Shown here: piece by piece, positions 24,866-36,207 of the stretch | Layout of the letters: every line of letters begins with the position of its first letter | How positions within the stretch are numbered: position 1 is the first letter of the stretch | Assembly: GCA_013399855.1 (NCBI GenBank) | Contig: VXAY01003155.1 | Coordinates: 812,557 to 876,556, forward strand | Reading direction: 5' to 3' | Length of the DNA: 64,000 nt | Origin: Oxyruncus cristatus | Taxonomy: Eukaryota; Chordata; Aves; Passeriformes; Cotingidae | The notes under the pieces: model-generated | Seen by the model: only the letters and a program-made list of their open reading frames with translations | What the model was told of the DNA's origin: nothing | The model's database searches: none | Program-made: the position numbers and the translations under genes

Positions 24866-25481
24866 ACCAGATACCTCCAAAGACCTTTTCTGTTCACCCT
24901 CTGCTGCAGGGATGGGTAGGTGTGCATGGGTGCACACTGCTTGTTCACTTCGTTTCATGTCTACGCCTCAGCCAAAACATGGCAAGGTGAGGGCAAGGGG
25001 AGAGCAGTGAGGTAACAGAGGTAACAGAGTGAGCAGGACCAACACCTCCAACAGCACTGTTTCACCTGACCAGAGCAAAGCGCTCTGCTGTAAAAGCATT
25101 CCAGCGCCACCTTGCACACTTTCACCCTATGACTAAACATCCCACAGGCGTAGCTTGGCCCCCAAGGGTACAGCCCTTCTCAGTGTCCTCCTTTATAATG
25201 CCCGTGGCTGGCATCTGTGCACCAGGGTGCACCCAGAAACACAGCTGCTCTACATCACCTCTTGACATGGGCAGGGCCTCATTTCCACAGGTAAGTCACC
25301 GGAATACCAACAGTTATGGAGAAAGAATTATTACACCCACTCTGAAAGTGCAAAAGCCCAGATGGCAAGGGACCTTGGAAGATCCATTCAGCCCTTGTGT
25401 GGGAAAGGCAGCCTGGAGGACAATATATAGCACTCAGCCAACTGCAACTTGATTGCCTCCAGCAACGGGATTCTATTGCAT
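24866..25481. other. 3' flank of ODF3-like gene
   Basis: No full gene is seen. A strong donor (CCACAG|GTAAGTCACC, intron would begin at 25292) follows an open frame that contains PVAGICAPGCTQKHSC, and CCCTTCTCAG (ends 25182) could serve as an acceptor. This is an isolated exon candidate with no recognisable family. Confidence 0.25.
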
Positions 25482-25828
25482 CTCTGGGGAGCTATTTTTC
25501 CCTTCTGGCTAAGCGATGATGAAAAAATTATTCTCCCCTGATTTCTAGGCAATGGGGTGGGAATTGGAGTGGGCAGTTCTCATAGGCTGTCCAAGGCAGG
25601 AGCCTCTCCCAGCTCCATGATCAGCAGTTCATTCCAGACTCAGCCCCAGGCACCACTTGACTAGAAAGGGCTGTACTGGGTATATGTGCGTGGAGACACA
25701 AGCGGGTCTCTGTGTAGAGAATCTGGGGCTGCCCCATGCTGAATTCAGCCAATTCCATGGCAACCCCATGCCCAACCACAGCAGAGCCCCTTGGGCAATA
25801 TGGCTGCTGCACAAACAACAGAATAGTT
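25482..25828 (+). repeat. Direct repeat, right copy (downstream of ODF3-like gene)
   Basis: Partner of 22022-22360, in the same orientation, about 3.1 kb away. It lacks the roughly 20-base segment after GACTCAGCC and carries an extra CCATGCCCAACCACAGCAGA-type insertion. The two copies are clearly diverged, so the duplication is not recent. Confidence 0.75.
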
Positions 25829-27207
25829 GGTCCGAAGGTGGTGCTGGCAGTGTCTGGGTGCCCATTAATTTGAGGGAAGGGTGGGTGTGACAGTGAGAGG
25901 CAATAGGCAACATTCCCAGGATCGCCATACTCAATCCCCACTGTGTCCTCAGTGAACAGACATCCCCTCTAGCTCTTGGAAGGCACTACTGGAGCATGGA
26001 CACAGCCCTTCAGGGAGCTGTGACAGTGGAACCCGTGCTAGAGTGGAGCCAGGCACCGCCTGAGCATGGCTCCAGGCAGGAGCCAGTAGTGGGGTGCAAT
26101 TCCCATGGGGAAAGGAGAATGGGCCAGCAGGTAGTGTTTTATTTTCTCACTGAATAAATAGCAGTAAATTACACTAATTTCCCCCAGCTGAGTCCATTTC
26201 ATGCATCGTTATCTCCATTGACGAGCTTTCCCACTTTGTTTTCCACCCCTGCCCTCCTGCTGAGGATGGGTCTTGGAAGACCTTTACCGCCGGTGTTTCC
26301 TCACAGTGAAACCTAGAGCAGATGTTTCCCATCTCAGGTGCCCTTGTCTGTGAGTTGAAATACCTGTGGTTAATGGGAAGTATTTTAACTAAAATTATAT
26401 CCAGATCTAGGTGAATTAAAAGGATCAGAGCAAAAAAAAAGTTAGAATAATAATAAACAATAAAAGCTGCTATTGCAAAGGAGGGACAGAATGTAACACC
26501 CCAGCTCCAGAATTTCAAGCTCATCCTCAAGTTTTACTTTTAAATATATACAGGGTTCTTTAATACCTCGAGATACTGTAAAGAGAATAAGCCGCACACT
26601 TTTTCTCAAGAGGTGCATTTAGTGATAATTTAGGGGAGAAAATAAGAGAACTCGGCAAAAGTTCAAAAGGGTAGCATACAATCAAACAAATCATTCCACC
26701 AAAGTACTGACCCAGCACACGACAACCCTCACAATTTAGCAGGATATAATCCCACTAGCTTTAAGCTACCCGAAACATCAAGGAGGAAGGAAAGAGAATA
26801 AAAAGCAAGGAGAGAAAAGAGAGAGAAAGATTATATTACAGTTACCACTGGATCCTTGTGGAAGTCCAGCTCTCACATGTCCAGATGGCAGGGCCATGAC
26901 TGCGTGGAGAGCATATGTCTCTGGTCCTTATAATCACTCCCCACCCCAGGCAGGACCTCCAGCCCACTGGCCATTCTGGGGCTCCAGGCCAGGGTGAGGG
27001 CCAGTGTTCTCACTGTCCCTGGCAATCTGAGGGGCTTCAGGAGGTGTGGTGTGTTCACATGTGGCCAGTTAAGTGCATTTATGGTGGGCTTTTAGTCTGA
27101 TTTTGTGGTGTTTTATTACCTGGTGTTAACAAAACCCTAAGCGCATAAAAGGCTTAAAAAGTTCCCTGAACAGAAATTGCACATTGCAGATCATACTCAA
27201 CCTATTT
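25829..27207. other. Unassigned stretch within island
   Basis: No gene is supported. A 118-codon minus-strand frame (26530-26174) has a hydrophobic stretch but no recognised family. A purine-rich tract lies at 26787-26832. GC content falls between 26340 and 26860 and rises again near 26870-27060. Parts may be an old LTR in reverse orientation, but I could not define its ends. Confidence 0.3.
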
Positions 27208-27270
27208 CAAACAATCTGTGTCCTTGGGCACCACTAGACTAGAAAGGACTGTGCTGTGTGTCTGTGCATG
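27208..27270 (+). repeat. Partial third copy of the flank repeat
   Basis: GGGCACCACTAGACTAGAAA (27227-27246) and its surroundings align with the core of the two larger direct repeats (CACTTGACTAGAAAGGGCTG). It ends directly before the lone exon-1 fragment at 27285, so the promoter-side sequence seen in the intact locus is missing here. Confidence 0.55.
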
Positions 27271-27284
27271 TCTCATTGCTGACA

Positions 27285-27347
27285 CATCCCCATCATGGAA
27301 CAGTTCATCAGCCCGGGCCCCAAGTACTTAATCCCCCTGCACACTAG
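27285..27347 (+). pseudogene. ODF3-like exon 1 fragment, second copy
   Basis: The frame reads HIPIMEQFISPGPKYLIPLH and runs into AG|GTAAAT, the same position and phase as the exon-1 donor of the intact gene. SPGPKYLIP matches the family motif at least as well as the intact local copy does. The first half of exon 1 with the start codon is not found, and no in-phase exon 2 follows on this strand. It is therefore a stranded fragment of a second ODF3-like gene. Confidence 0.6.
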
Positions 27348-27429
27348 GTAAATTGAACATCATGGGGTGGGGGAGGGGGATATCCTTAACTGTCCCCATG
27401 TATGTGCACTGATGATGCATAAGGTATGT

Positions 27430-27600
27430 ATCTGTACCCAGATATATAACAGAACTTAAAAGATGTCCTCTTAATATGTGATGCCATGTCCTATGCACTA
27501 AGCCACACTCTTGTGTGTCCCCATGTCCTACCTGCACTCACAGACGAGGTCAATGACACTGCTCTGTGGGAATAGTGTTGAAGCAGCAGTGGACAGCTTT
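27430..27600 (-). pseudogene. Inverted copy of the 20380-20720 block
   Basis: The reverse complement aligns with 20380-20720: GTCCACTGC, a TCTGTGAGTG-type donor, GGACATGG and a TATATCTGGGTACA-type segment occur in the same order. The frame gives SSVIDLVCECR. In minus-strand order it follows directly on the ODF3-like exon 2 and intron remnant at 27570-28300. The parent gene is not recognised. Confidence 0.45.
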
Positions 27601-28300
27601 TGTTGGTTTGGACAGGTTTTGTACCCCACACAGTAACGTGTGCTGGAGGAAGAGCTGGAGAAGTGATACTCACTTTGTCCAGGAGTGACCTTGGTGTTGA
27701 TCTTGGGACATCTGCAGATGTGTAGTGCTGGATCCACGTCCTTCCTATTCTTGGTATGCAGGGATGGATGCAGTACCAGGGACCTGAAGAGCAGCTGTCT
27801 GCGATGGGACATATGGCCCTTTGCAATGTGTGAAATTTCCACAGTTTCTAAGTGGAAGCAGCAGATGCGCTGTGACCCTTTCCAGCCCCACGTCCTGTCC
27901 CTCTGATTCTTGGTTTACCTGTCATCTCAGTGATTATGTACTTGAATCCCAGGGTGGTGAACTCTACCATGATGTGGCCACACAGATGATGAGGCCTCCA
28001 TGTGCCAACTCAGGCTCCATCCCTGTTGGTGACTACAAAGCCTACGGGAAGAACAAGAGGCTTCCCTGATGGGGGCCCAGTGTGGACCCTCCCCATAGCC
28101 CAGAGGGGAAAGAAATTTAAACTACTATTACAGAAGAAAGAAGCAGAGGGAGAGAAGAGCAGGATGATGAAGTAGTAGATGGTGAAGGAGGAGGAGAAGG
28201 GATGAAGGAGAAGGGAGCAGCAAGTCTGTAGAACAAGCTCTGTCCTGTGTGCTCAGGCTCTGCTTGTACGCCTGGCAAGCAGCAGCCTGGAACCCCAGCA
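27570..28300 (-). pseudogene. Inverted ODF3-like pseudogene (upstream, exons 1 and 2)
   Basis: Read on the minus strand, homology to the intact locus begins in its upstream region (AGGCTGCTGC...GCCAGGC near 28290), passes the conserved acceptor before the ATG (CTTCCCGTAG), covers exon 1 (about 28044-27920) and exon 2 (about 27840-27670), and runs into intron 2. Breaks: the start codon position reads AGG instead of ATG, and exon 1 gains a TGA at the fourth codon. In exon 2 the PGP of the repeat has become SSGPWY. Exons 3-6 are absent; the sequence continues into the unrelated duplicated block. It is a dead third copy in opposite orientation to the intact gene. Confidence 0.7.
28128..28222 (+). 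repeat. GA-rich low-complexity tract
   Basis: Almost entirely purines (GAAGAAAGAAGCAGAGGGAG and similar GGAGGAGGAGAAGG runs). It lies over the region homologous to the polypyrimidine-rich sequence upstream of the intact ODF3-like gene, read in reverse. Confidence 0.7.
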
Positions 28301-30639
28301 CTGCCAGGCCCGGTGCTACACAAGGAACTTGCTCTGACAGGTCTTCTCCTGTCTTTCTCCTCTAGACAGAAGGGTCAAGGGTGTTCCCCTCTGCTCAGCA
28401 CTCATCAGGCCTCATTTAGCACTACGTCCTCTTTGGGGTCCTAGAGACAGGCTGACAAACTTGAGGGGCTCAGAGGAGGCAAGGAGTGTCTGTGTGGCGG
28501 GGGCTGGTTCAGCACAGAGCAGAGAAGGCCTTGGTGCACCTCACAGCGCGACATGGTGCCTATGGGTCTGACACCTAAACATTTTTTGCCCTTGAAAAAA
28601 CAACAAACAGACCTTGATGAGGTCTGCAAGGCAGAAACATGCAATGAGGCAAAAAACAATGTGATTTTTGTGTTAATCTAGGAGCCATATGTTCTTGTAC
28701 TGTTGAGTCATGTGACAATATAAATTCACATTTGTACACCTCAGATTTCTGTTTCATGTCTTATTTTACAGTGGTCCCTTAACTTATGTTTTTTCTTGGG
28801 GAAGGTGATTTGGGCCTAGTGTTTGTAAGCAGAATTTACTGCTGAGGGTAACATTCAGGAACAACTCTGTGGTGCCACCTTTGGGAGCTTGAGCATGCAA
28901 ATAAAGGCAAGAGAGGCCTTTCCCCAGAATGCAGAAGAACTGAGCAGACTTTCCTGTGTACACACTCAGGGCACGCAAGAAAAGCTGGATGCCAGCCACA
29001 GACACTGAATGTTTTCAAATTTCTCCTCCGTAAGTAAATATAGATAAATTCTCCATACATTGTAACTGCCAGTGTTTTTAGCAATTATTGAAAATGCTGG
29101 TGGGTCTGATAAGTTATTTTCATGTTGAAGTTTGCATCTTAGTTTTAGGGAACAGTTATTGAAGGGAAATTTGTCAAAAACATTAGCGAGAGTGTTATTA
29201 TATCAGTCTTAATGATAGGAAAGCAAGCAGCATGTGTGCTCTAAGACACTGAATCTCAACCAGCCAAATGGTAAGGATTGGCCCGAAATAACTAACTCTC
29301 CTCCTGAGACTGTGACATGCAATCGCTTTGCGTTGCTGAGTTGTCTCAGCATTAACCTAAATAATTAAAAAATTTCCATAATGAAAGGCTTTTTATGGTT
29401 AGAAAATCCAAAGAGGCTGCCAAAACTCTCTAAGAGAAGTCTGTGTAGTTCACTTGTTATGGATATGTTTGTTCTGTAAAAGTTTACGGAGGAGAATCTT
29501 TATCACAGCTCTGTTTTGTCTTGTATAGCCTTTTTTTGGACACACATGACCAGAGAGAATTGTTCTTTGTCTAGGGGAATTTCTTTTTTGTACTAAAACA
29601 TGATGAGGTGGTGTGTCCACTTTAATATGTTCCTACATTTGAGGATAAAGGATAAGCTAAGATATACCCCAGAAAAAAAAATCCAAACATCCTTATTCCA
29701 TCTTCATTTTTTCTCTGGAAGGGATTTAAGGACTCTGGCCATCTGGATGTCTGGCAACTCAGTCAGAGCTGTGGCTACTGTGTGTGTGCAGATTAACTGT
29801 GTAGCACATGCACAGTAAGTCCAATGTGTCCAGTACACATCAGACCTGCTGCACATGTGCTGCACAGATGGTCTGTGCATACACAGTAAATCAGCTATGT
29901 TAAGCCTACTGCGCATATGCAAACCATCTGTGCATTGCACATATGTATATTTTTGCATGGGAAATCCCTAGTCAGAGCATGAAAGGTTGTGGCAGAGAGG
30001 AACTCCAGTGGTAGAGAGACCGTGAGAGACTCTGACAGTGGCATAAATTAAAACAGCTCCTTGCCTGTTTTTGCTCATGTCTGGGCCAAAGCTGCAATGA
30101 ATGAGTTCCTCAGAATCAGGAGTGTGACTGGCTGCTCAACAGTTTTAATCTCTGTGACAATTGGCTGCAGAGAGAATCTGTATCAAAACTTTTATATAGG
30201 CAGTGATTATCAGCTAGAATTGCAGCTATAGTTCATCAGGTAGCTCAAGTGGACAAGGTCTGGTATTTTACTTATCCAGTAAAATAATGGGGCTTATGGT
30301 GCAGGTCTCAGGGATATGTTTAGCCAACTTTCTTTTATTTCCCAGTAATCCTTTTGCTTCTGTTCTAATATTCAGCTTTTTTACGTAAGCTGTTTGAGCC
30401 TGACAAGGATGCTTGCTGGTTAGTACGTAGGCACAGCTTACATACATATATACATATATATAGTTTCTTCAGTGTGTATGCAAGTTATTGTTTATTATGT
30501 TTATGCACATCCTTAAATCCCAGTTCTGAGAGTGACTAGTGTGCTCTTAAAGCTAAGTCTGCTTTATGTCTGTTGCTAACGAGTTCTATGGAACTGAACT
30601 TGAAGATCCCCTTTTTTATGACACAAGGCAACACTGCTC
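28301..30639. other. Non-coding stretch, island to AT-rich transition
   Basis: No gene is supported. Composition returns to AT-rich after about 28700. A cluster of short direct and inverted repeats lies at 29800-29945 and is listed separately. An AT microsatellite (ACATACATATATACATATAT) is near 30440-30460. Confidence 0.4.
29805..29945. repeat. Cluster of short inverted and direct repeats
   Basis: TGCACAGATGGT (29861-29872) and ACCATCTGTGCA (29923-29934) are exact inverted copies. CACAGTAAGTCC and CACAGTAAATCAG are near direct copies (around 29811 and 29883), and GCACATG/CATGTGC motifs recur. It could form a hairpin in RNA or DNA, or be a decayed satellite-like piece. Confidence 0.4.
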
Positions 30640-30940
30640 ATCTAACTGATACACTTGAGGGAAGAGATGCCATATAGAGATACCTTAACAGGCTTGAGAA
30701 GTAGGACAGTGTGAACTTTATGAAGTTCAACAAGGCCAGGTGCAAGTTCCCACACTTGGGTTGGAGCAGGCATCAGTTTCAGTACAGTCTGAGTGGATTG
30801 AGACCACCCCTGTGGAGAAGGACTTAGGGATACTGGTGGATGGAAAATTAGATATGAGCCAGCAATGTGTGCATGCAACCCAGAAAGCCAGTTTTACCCT
30901 GGGCTGCACAAAAAGAAGTGTGGTCCTCACTGGGCTCAGA
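30640..30940 (+). mobile_element. CR1 LINE fragment, sense
   Basis: The block from GAAGTTCAACAAGGCCAGGT through AGCCAGCAATGTGTGC matches the 3' part of the CR1 reverse-transcriptase frame. The encoded [18 protein letters not shown] is the conserved CR1 segment. It is truncated on both sides and not intact; only a short open frame remains (30740-31060). CR1 is the dominant LINE of birds. Confidence 0.8.
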
Positions 30941-33154
30941 CTTTCCCACAGTTCAACCCTTTGCACTGTCTTACCTACCCAGCCCACTCTTAATGATTTG
31001 TTCATTTCCTCCCAACCTTACAACCAAAAAAGTTCAAGCCTTACCCTTCTGAATTTCTAGTCTCAAATTCCCAGTATATATCTCCTCTAACCAGTCATGT
31101 TTCTTAACTAATATTCTCTCCCTTTCTTACTCCTACCTCTCCATGCTTTATGTTACATTTCTGCTTTTGTTCCTGGTTTCTCATTGAAAACTGCCAATAG
31201 CTATATGCAGTGAATTTATGCCTACTTTTATTCTGGAAAGAGCTGTTACATTCTTGGCCAAAAACTTCCAGATAAAATCAGCCTCAATCAAATACTATCA
31301 AGGCCAGGTTTTACAAGTATATTAATACAGTAATAACACCACTGTGTAATAAATTATATGGAGTCAATACTTGAAGTGCTGGATTCTACTACTCTGTAAA
31401 TAAGCCATTGAACCACAGGGAAATACCTGAATTAATAAAACAGGCAGGATTTTTCTGTAATACAAACTAGAAACATATACCTCATAATTGTAATGATTTT
31501 GAAGGAAGATGCTGGAAAAAGTACAACACACAATAAAGTATGACATATCAAGTGATCTGTCATTCTTACTTAGAGTTCCAGCTTCAGTAAGCAGCAAGAT
31601 AGATGGGGCACTAAATAAAATAAGGAAAAAAAAAAAAAAGAAAGGAACACTCTAAGGAAAAGGGGATGGGGATAGGGATAGGGTTAGGAAAATTGCAGAT
31701 TATTTGAGGCCATCTCCTTGACCCTAGCCTACCCCCAGTGGTGCAACCACTGGTCAGGGTGAAATAAAGCTGACAATAACTATTCATCATGCTGTAGACT
31801 TGAATGTAAAATGAAAACCACAACTATCTCATATAATGCAAGCACATACAGGAAGAGATTAAATCAATGAAAGATGTTATCCCAAAGCAAAATAGGAATT
31901 CTTATTAAAGTCAGTTCTTCCTAGAAGAAACTGATTTTTCTGCCATTACACATGCACGTAATACACCTTCATACCTAGTCAGGTGTGTTGAAATTCCAGA
32001 GGAGTTTCTTGACCCACTCCTCCAATTTCTTTTTGTCATTAAGCTGCATAATGTTCCCATGAATGATCTGCTTTCGAAGATGAGCAGATGATGTACAGTG
32101 AGAAAAAATATTAATTATTTGTTTTCAGAGACATTGCTTAGATTTCCCAACTTTGTTTATTACAAAAGCCGGTAAAGGTTTTATTTTCTCTGCCTGAATG
32201 AAGGAATAAAAAAAAAAAATCATCCTTAGAACACCTGAAATTTCTTCCTGCAAAAGCTGCTTTCTTGAAAGACAGAAGTACAGCAGGTAACAGATCATAG
32301 AGAATTTCTGCAGCTGAGCTGATACATGAAAGTAAATGTTCTCCCCTGAATTACAGGGGTAATGCCAGTAAATGCAGAAAAAGAGATCCTTTAAAAGAAA
32401 ACCCAACCCAAACCAAACCACATAACCACCTCTGTTCCTCCTCCTGTTTCTTAACATCCCTGAAGGTGGGAAGTTCAACATTAGATGTCACAGTACCACG
32501 GTGTAAATATCTCAAAACAGCTTATTAATCTTGACTAACAGAACACACATTTTTCAAATTTCTCAAGGCTGTGCTGCCGGGGCCAGCCTTGGAACAACAT
32601 AAAAAGAAGGAATATGGTTTGCTTCATTTGTGCACACTTATGCACGCATTCCTTGAATGATGCCTTCATTCTACAAAGAATGTGATTGTCCACAAGTTTC
32701 TGCTCTTAGTACTGAAGTACAATAATTAAAAATATCTGGTTAATGTGAACTTGATATTTTTTGACCTGCAAAATGGGTTATCTATATACAACTGCAACAT
32801 CACTGTTTAAACTGAAGTCTGTCTTAGAATAGAATAACTGCAACACATTATCTTCCTCCCTTTAGCCCTAAAAATAACAATTGTCACAACTGAAGAACAC
32901 AGAACTCCTTCAGTTATTTGTCACAAATCACTTCCTAGACAACAACTTCAGTTCCTTGTTATAATTGGACAGTGAAAAAGTTAAAGAGTGTCTAAAATAG
33001 AAGTGTTGGCCCTTTGATTGACAGCTACCTTAGAACAGCAGTCTGTACAACCTCCTTCCCAAAAAGCAAGATCTCCTTCAAAACCCTAGGAAAATTTTTA
33101 TACTTAATGGAAGTTGTCTAAATAAAGCATTGATGCATGGAAATGAGTAATAAA
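30941..33154. other. AT-rich non-coding stretch
   Basis: No gene is supported. A runs lie near 31626-31639 and 32209-32219, and a G-rich GGGGATGGGGATAGGGATAG run (31662-31681) continues into GGTTAGG. Minus-strand frames at 31823-31611 and 32481-32125 show no family features. Confidence 0.4.
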
Positions 33155-33415
33155 TCGATCAGGGTTTCGCATCAGTCAGTGAGTGGTGAGCAACTCTATT
33201 GTGTATCACTTGACTGGTTGTTTTTGTTAAGTTTTATCTCTCTTTTAATTTACTATTATTATTATATTTTTTCTTTGTTTCAATTATTAAACTGTTATCT
33301 CAACCTACAAGTTTTACTTTTGATTCTTCTCTTTGTTCCACTGAGGGGGATGTGGGGTGTGGAGTTGGTGAGCAGCTGTGTGGTGCTTAGTTGCCAGAAG
33401 GGTTGAGGTAAATAC
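33155..33415 (+). mobile_element. 5' LTR remnant of an endogenous retrovirus (U3 missing)
   Basis: GCATCAGTCAGTGAGTGGTG to about 33415 aligns with the R-U5 half of the complete LTR at 35641-36207, including ATTAAA (33287-33292) in the same context and TGTGTGGTGCTTAGTTGCCA near the end. The U3 half, about 300 bases in the 3' copy, is not present upstream. No clear tRNA primer-binding site follows. Confidence 0.7.
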
Positions 33416-35640
33416 AGATTTGACCAGAGTGTGTTAAAACTAATTTGTTATAAACTTTCACTGTACTGGTTTAATACACATTGAAGACAATGTTGATTTC
33501 TTTGCTCTCACAATTGCTGTGCTTGTTCTCAGGGTTGGTTTCTGTAACACCTGTAATACCATACTTACTGTATGTGTACTGTGTGATGGTGTTTATTGAC
33601 CTTAGGGCCTGGGATAAAACTATTACTGTAGGTACTTTCTCATATTGGCTTATGGTATGTTAATGTTACTGGATGGGGAAACCAACCTGCTGTATGTATT
33701 GAGTATTGCAAGCACCTCTGCACTTTGGGGGTCATCCAGGGAACAATTAATCACACCTTTTTTCTCAGAGGGTTTTCTCCTCAGAGCCTTTTCTCCTCAG
33801 AGAGACAACCTGTGGAGGAGATACCTTCCTACATCTCCTTTCTTTCCTTCCTTCTCCAGGCTGATTACAGTAGCATTTGAGAATTGTAGAGATTTTGAAT
33901 CATATTTGAATACCCTTGAAACCAGCCTGGTCCTTTCTCTTGGAGCCAGCATGTCGCTACATATGTCTCAAGTCTTGTTTATGGTCAGGCAGTCAATTAA
34001 AAACATCACCAGAGATCTGCTCAAAGGCTCAAATAGTTCTGAGTGGTGGGGTGTGTGGAACCATATGGGCAAGTACCTAGAGCAGTGGGCACCTCCATTG
34101 TGTTTGAACCTTACCTATGAACAAGTGCAGAATCCAGAAAAACTAGTAATGTATTTGGAAAAGGTGTGCTGTCACCCTGGCAATTCCATAGAAACACATG
34201 CGAAGTTCTGGGGCTTGGCTCAAGCCTATCAAGCCATGTTTAACACTGTTCATTGCCCTCAGGAGGAAAGAAGGTCTCTGGATCTGACAATAATGTGACA
34301 GACACTGGAGCTACTACAACCACAGAGGCAGGACCTGCAACTTCTCCAACCCTGGTGACAATTGCTGAACCAGAGAATCAACATGTACTGGTTTCAATTG
34401 CCTCTGTACAGAAGCAATACTTACAAAAATCACCTTGTAAAAGAGCTGTAGTAATGGAGGACAAAAAGGACAAGAAGGTCAAGGAGGGTGAAAAGGGTGA
34501 AGAGGACAAAGCAGAGGGTTATCACAAGGGCCATTTTCAGTGCCATTACCAAGGCCATCACAAGGGCCATCAAAGAATAGGAGGAAGAGACAGAAGAGGT
34601 GACCAGCACTGATCCCTACCCTTGAGTGAGCTGCAGGAGATACAAAAAGATTTTAGCTGTCATCCAGATGAGCGTATTACCTCCTGGTTGCTTCCGTGCT
34701 GGGACAATGGGGGATAGCAGTTTGTAATTAGAGGGTAAGGAATCCAAGTAGCTGGGATCACTTGACAAAGTAATGGGAAAAAAGATACATGTCCCTAGCC
34801 TCTGAAGGTGACTCCCACCAAGAGTGAGGGAAAGGTATCCTTATAAGGAAGATATTCTGCATCATCCAGGCCAAGGGACTGCAGTAGAGAAAGGTATTGA
34901 ATACCTTGGAATTAGGTGTGTGAGAGATGATTTTTTATGACCCAGACAACACGCAGTTACCCACAAAACTAGAAGTCCTGTGCCTACAACCAATTTGTGC
35001 AGAGTGCACTAATGGCACATGCCAACACATTGGCAACATTAATGTGGAAAGATGAAGTGCCACCAACAGTGGATGAAGTGGTTTGTTAGCTCTGTGAATA
35101 TATTTCTTCTTCCCTTGTCTTGACTGTGGAGGAACTATCAGATAAACTGACCCTTAAGTTCTAGCAGTTGAGAGAGCATATGTGCTTCTCCCTGCCTGTA
35201 TGAGCCTGTATCTTAGTGATTGACAGCAGGTGTCCTTTTGCTCAAGAGAGAAGATATAGAAGGTGCACAACATGGGGTACCATATAGTTTTATCTGTGAG
35301 ACCACCCTAGAGGCACAGGTGCAAGAATTACAGGGAAAAATAATCACAAATGGAGGTTCTCCTAGAAGAGTTGCTGCTCTAGCCTCTGGAAGTTTCCCTG
35401 GCAGAATGGAAGGGCTGGTTATACTAGTGACTCTATGGAAAGAAGTTCTAGTCCATTTCTACAGAATTTAAGTGGAGAATCTTATGATCAGTGTTAGAGG
35501 GGCCCTACCTCCAGCCAGATGAAGGAGAGAGCTGACTGGGTGTGTATGTCTATAACAATAAATAAATAGGGAAGGTAATGAATTATTGGGAAGTATAAGA
35601 CTTGGCATGCCGTAAATAGTATGGAATAAGAGGTAGCTAT
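33416..35640 (+). pseudogene. Endogenous retrovirus internal region, gag-like remnant only
   Basis: Between the LTRs lie about 2.2 kb. A 217-codon frame (33645-34298) is followed, after a frame change, by a 119-codon frame (34253-34612) rich in Lys, Glu and His (KKDKKVKEGEKGEEDKAEG, then HKGHFQCHYQGHHKGH). Later pieces (to about 35470) are interrupted by stops. Position after the 5' LTR and overall texture fit the gag region of bird ERVL-like proviruses. No reverse transcriptase, integrase or envelope segment is seen, so pol and env appear deleted. It is a broken fossil with no intact viral gene. Confidence 0.55.
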
Positions 35641-36207
35641 TGTCCTGGTTTTGGCTGGAATAGAGTTCATTTCATTTCAGTAGCTGTTGCAGTGCTATGT
35701 TTTGGATTCAGTAGTAGAATTATGTTGATAACACACTGATGTTTTAGTTGTTGCAAAGTAGTGCTTACCCTGCCCAAGTCAAGGACTTTTCGGTTTCCCA
35801 TGCTCTGCCAGGGAGGAGCTGCACAAGAAACTGAGAGGGAGCATAGCCCGAACAGTTTACCTGCACTGGCCAAAAGTATATTCCACACCACAGAATATCA
35901 TGTCCAGTATATAAATGGGGGAAATTGCCCAGAAGCAGGGTCAATCACAGTTTGGGTCAGTGTTTGGCATCAGTCAGTGGGTGGTGAGCAACTGTATTGT
36001 GCGTTGCTTGTTTTTCTTGGGTTTTATATTTATATTTTTTAAAATTCATTATTGTTATTATATTTTACTTTGTTTCAATTATTAAACTGTTCTTAACTCA
36101 ATGTACAAGTTTGATTCTCCCCTCCTTTCCATGAGGGTGGGGGGTGGGTGAAGACTGAGCAAGTGGCTGTGTGGTGCGTAGTTGCCAGCTGGGCTTAAAC
36201 CATGACA
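35641..36207 (+). mobile_element. 3' LTR, complete (567 bp)
   Basis: It starts TGTCCTGGTTT and ends AAACCATGACA, which are inverted termini of the TGTC...GACA type. A TATATAAAT box lies at 35909-35917 and ATTAAA at 36081-36086, followed by the T-rich R-U5 and a GTGGCTGTGTGGTGCGTAGT segment. The form is that of abundant neoavian ERV LTRs. Flanking bases (GCTAT left, AGGCA right) do not match, as expected if this is the 3' LTR of a provirus rather than a solo LTR. Confidence 0.85.

Noticed and set aside
22022..25828. The direct repeats as an LTR pair carrying the ODF3-like gene as cargo
   Set aside because: The copies do not begin TG and end CA, carry no visible TATA/AATAAA arrangement in a consistent order, and no retroviral sequence lies between them.
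31662..31690. Interstitial telomeric repeat (GGGATA/GGGTTAGG run)
   Set aside because: Only one near TTAGGG unit; the rest are GGGATA-like, so it is better described as a short G-rich run.
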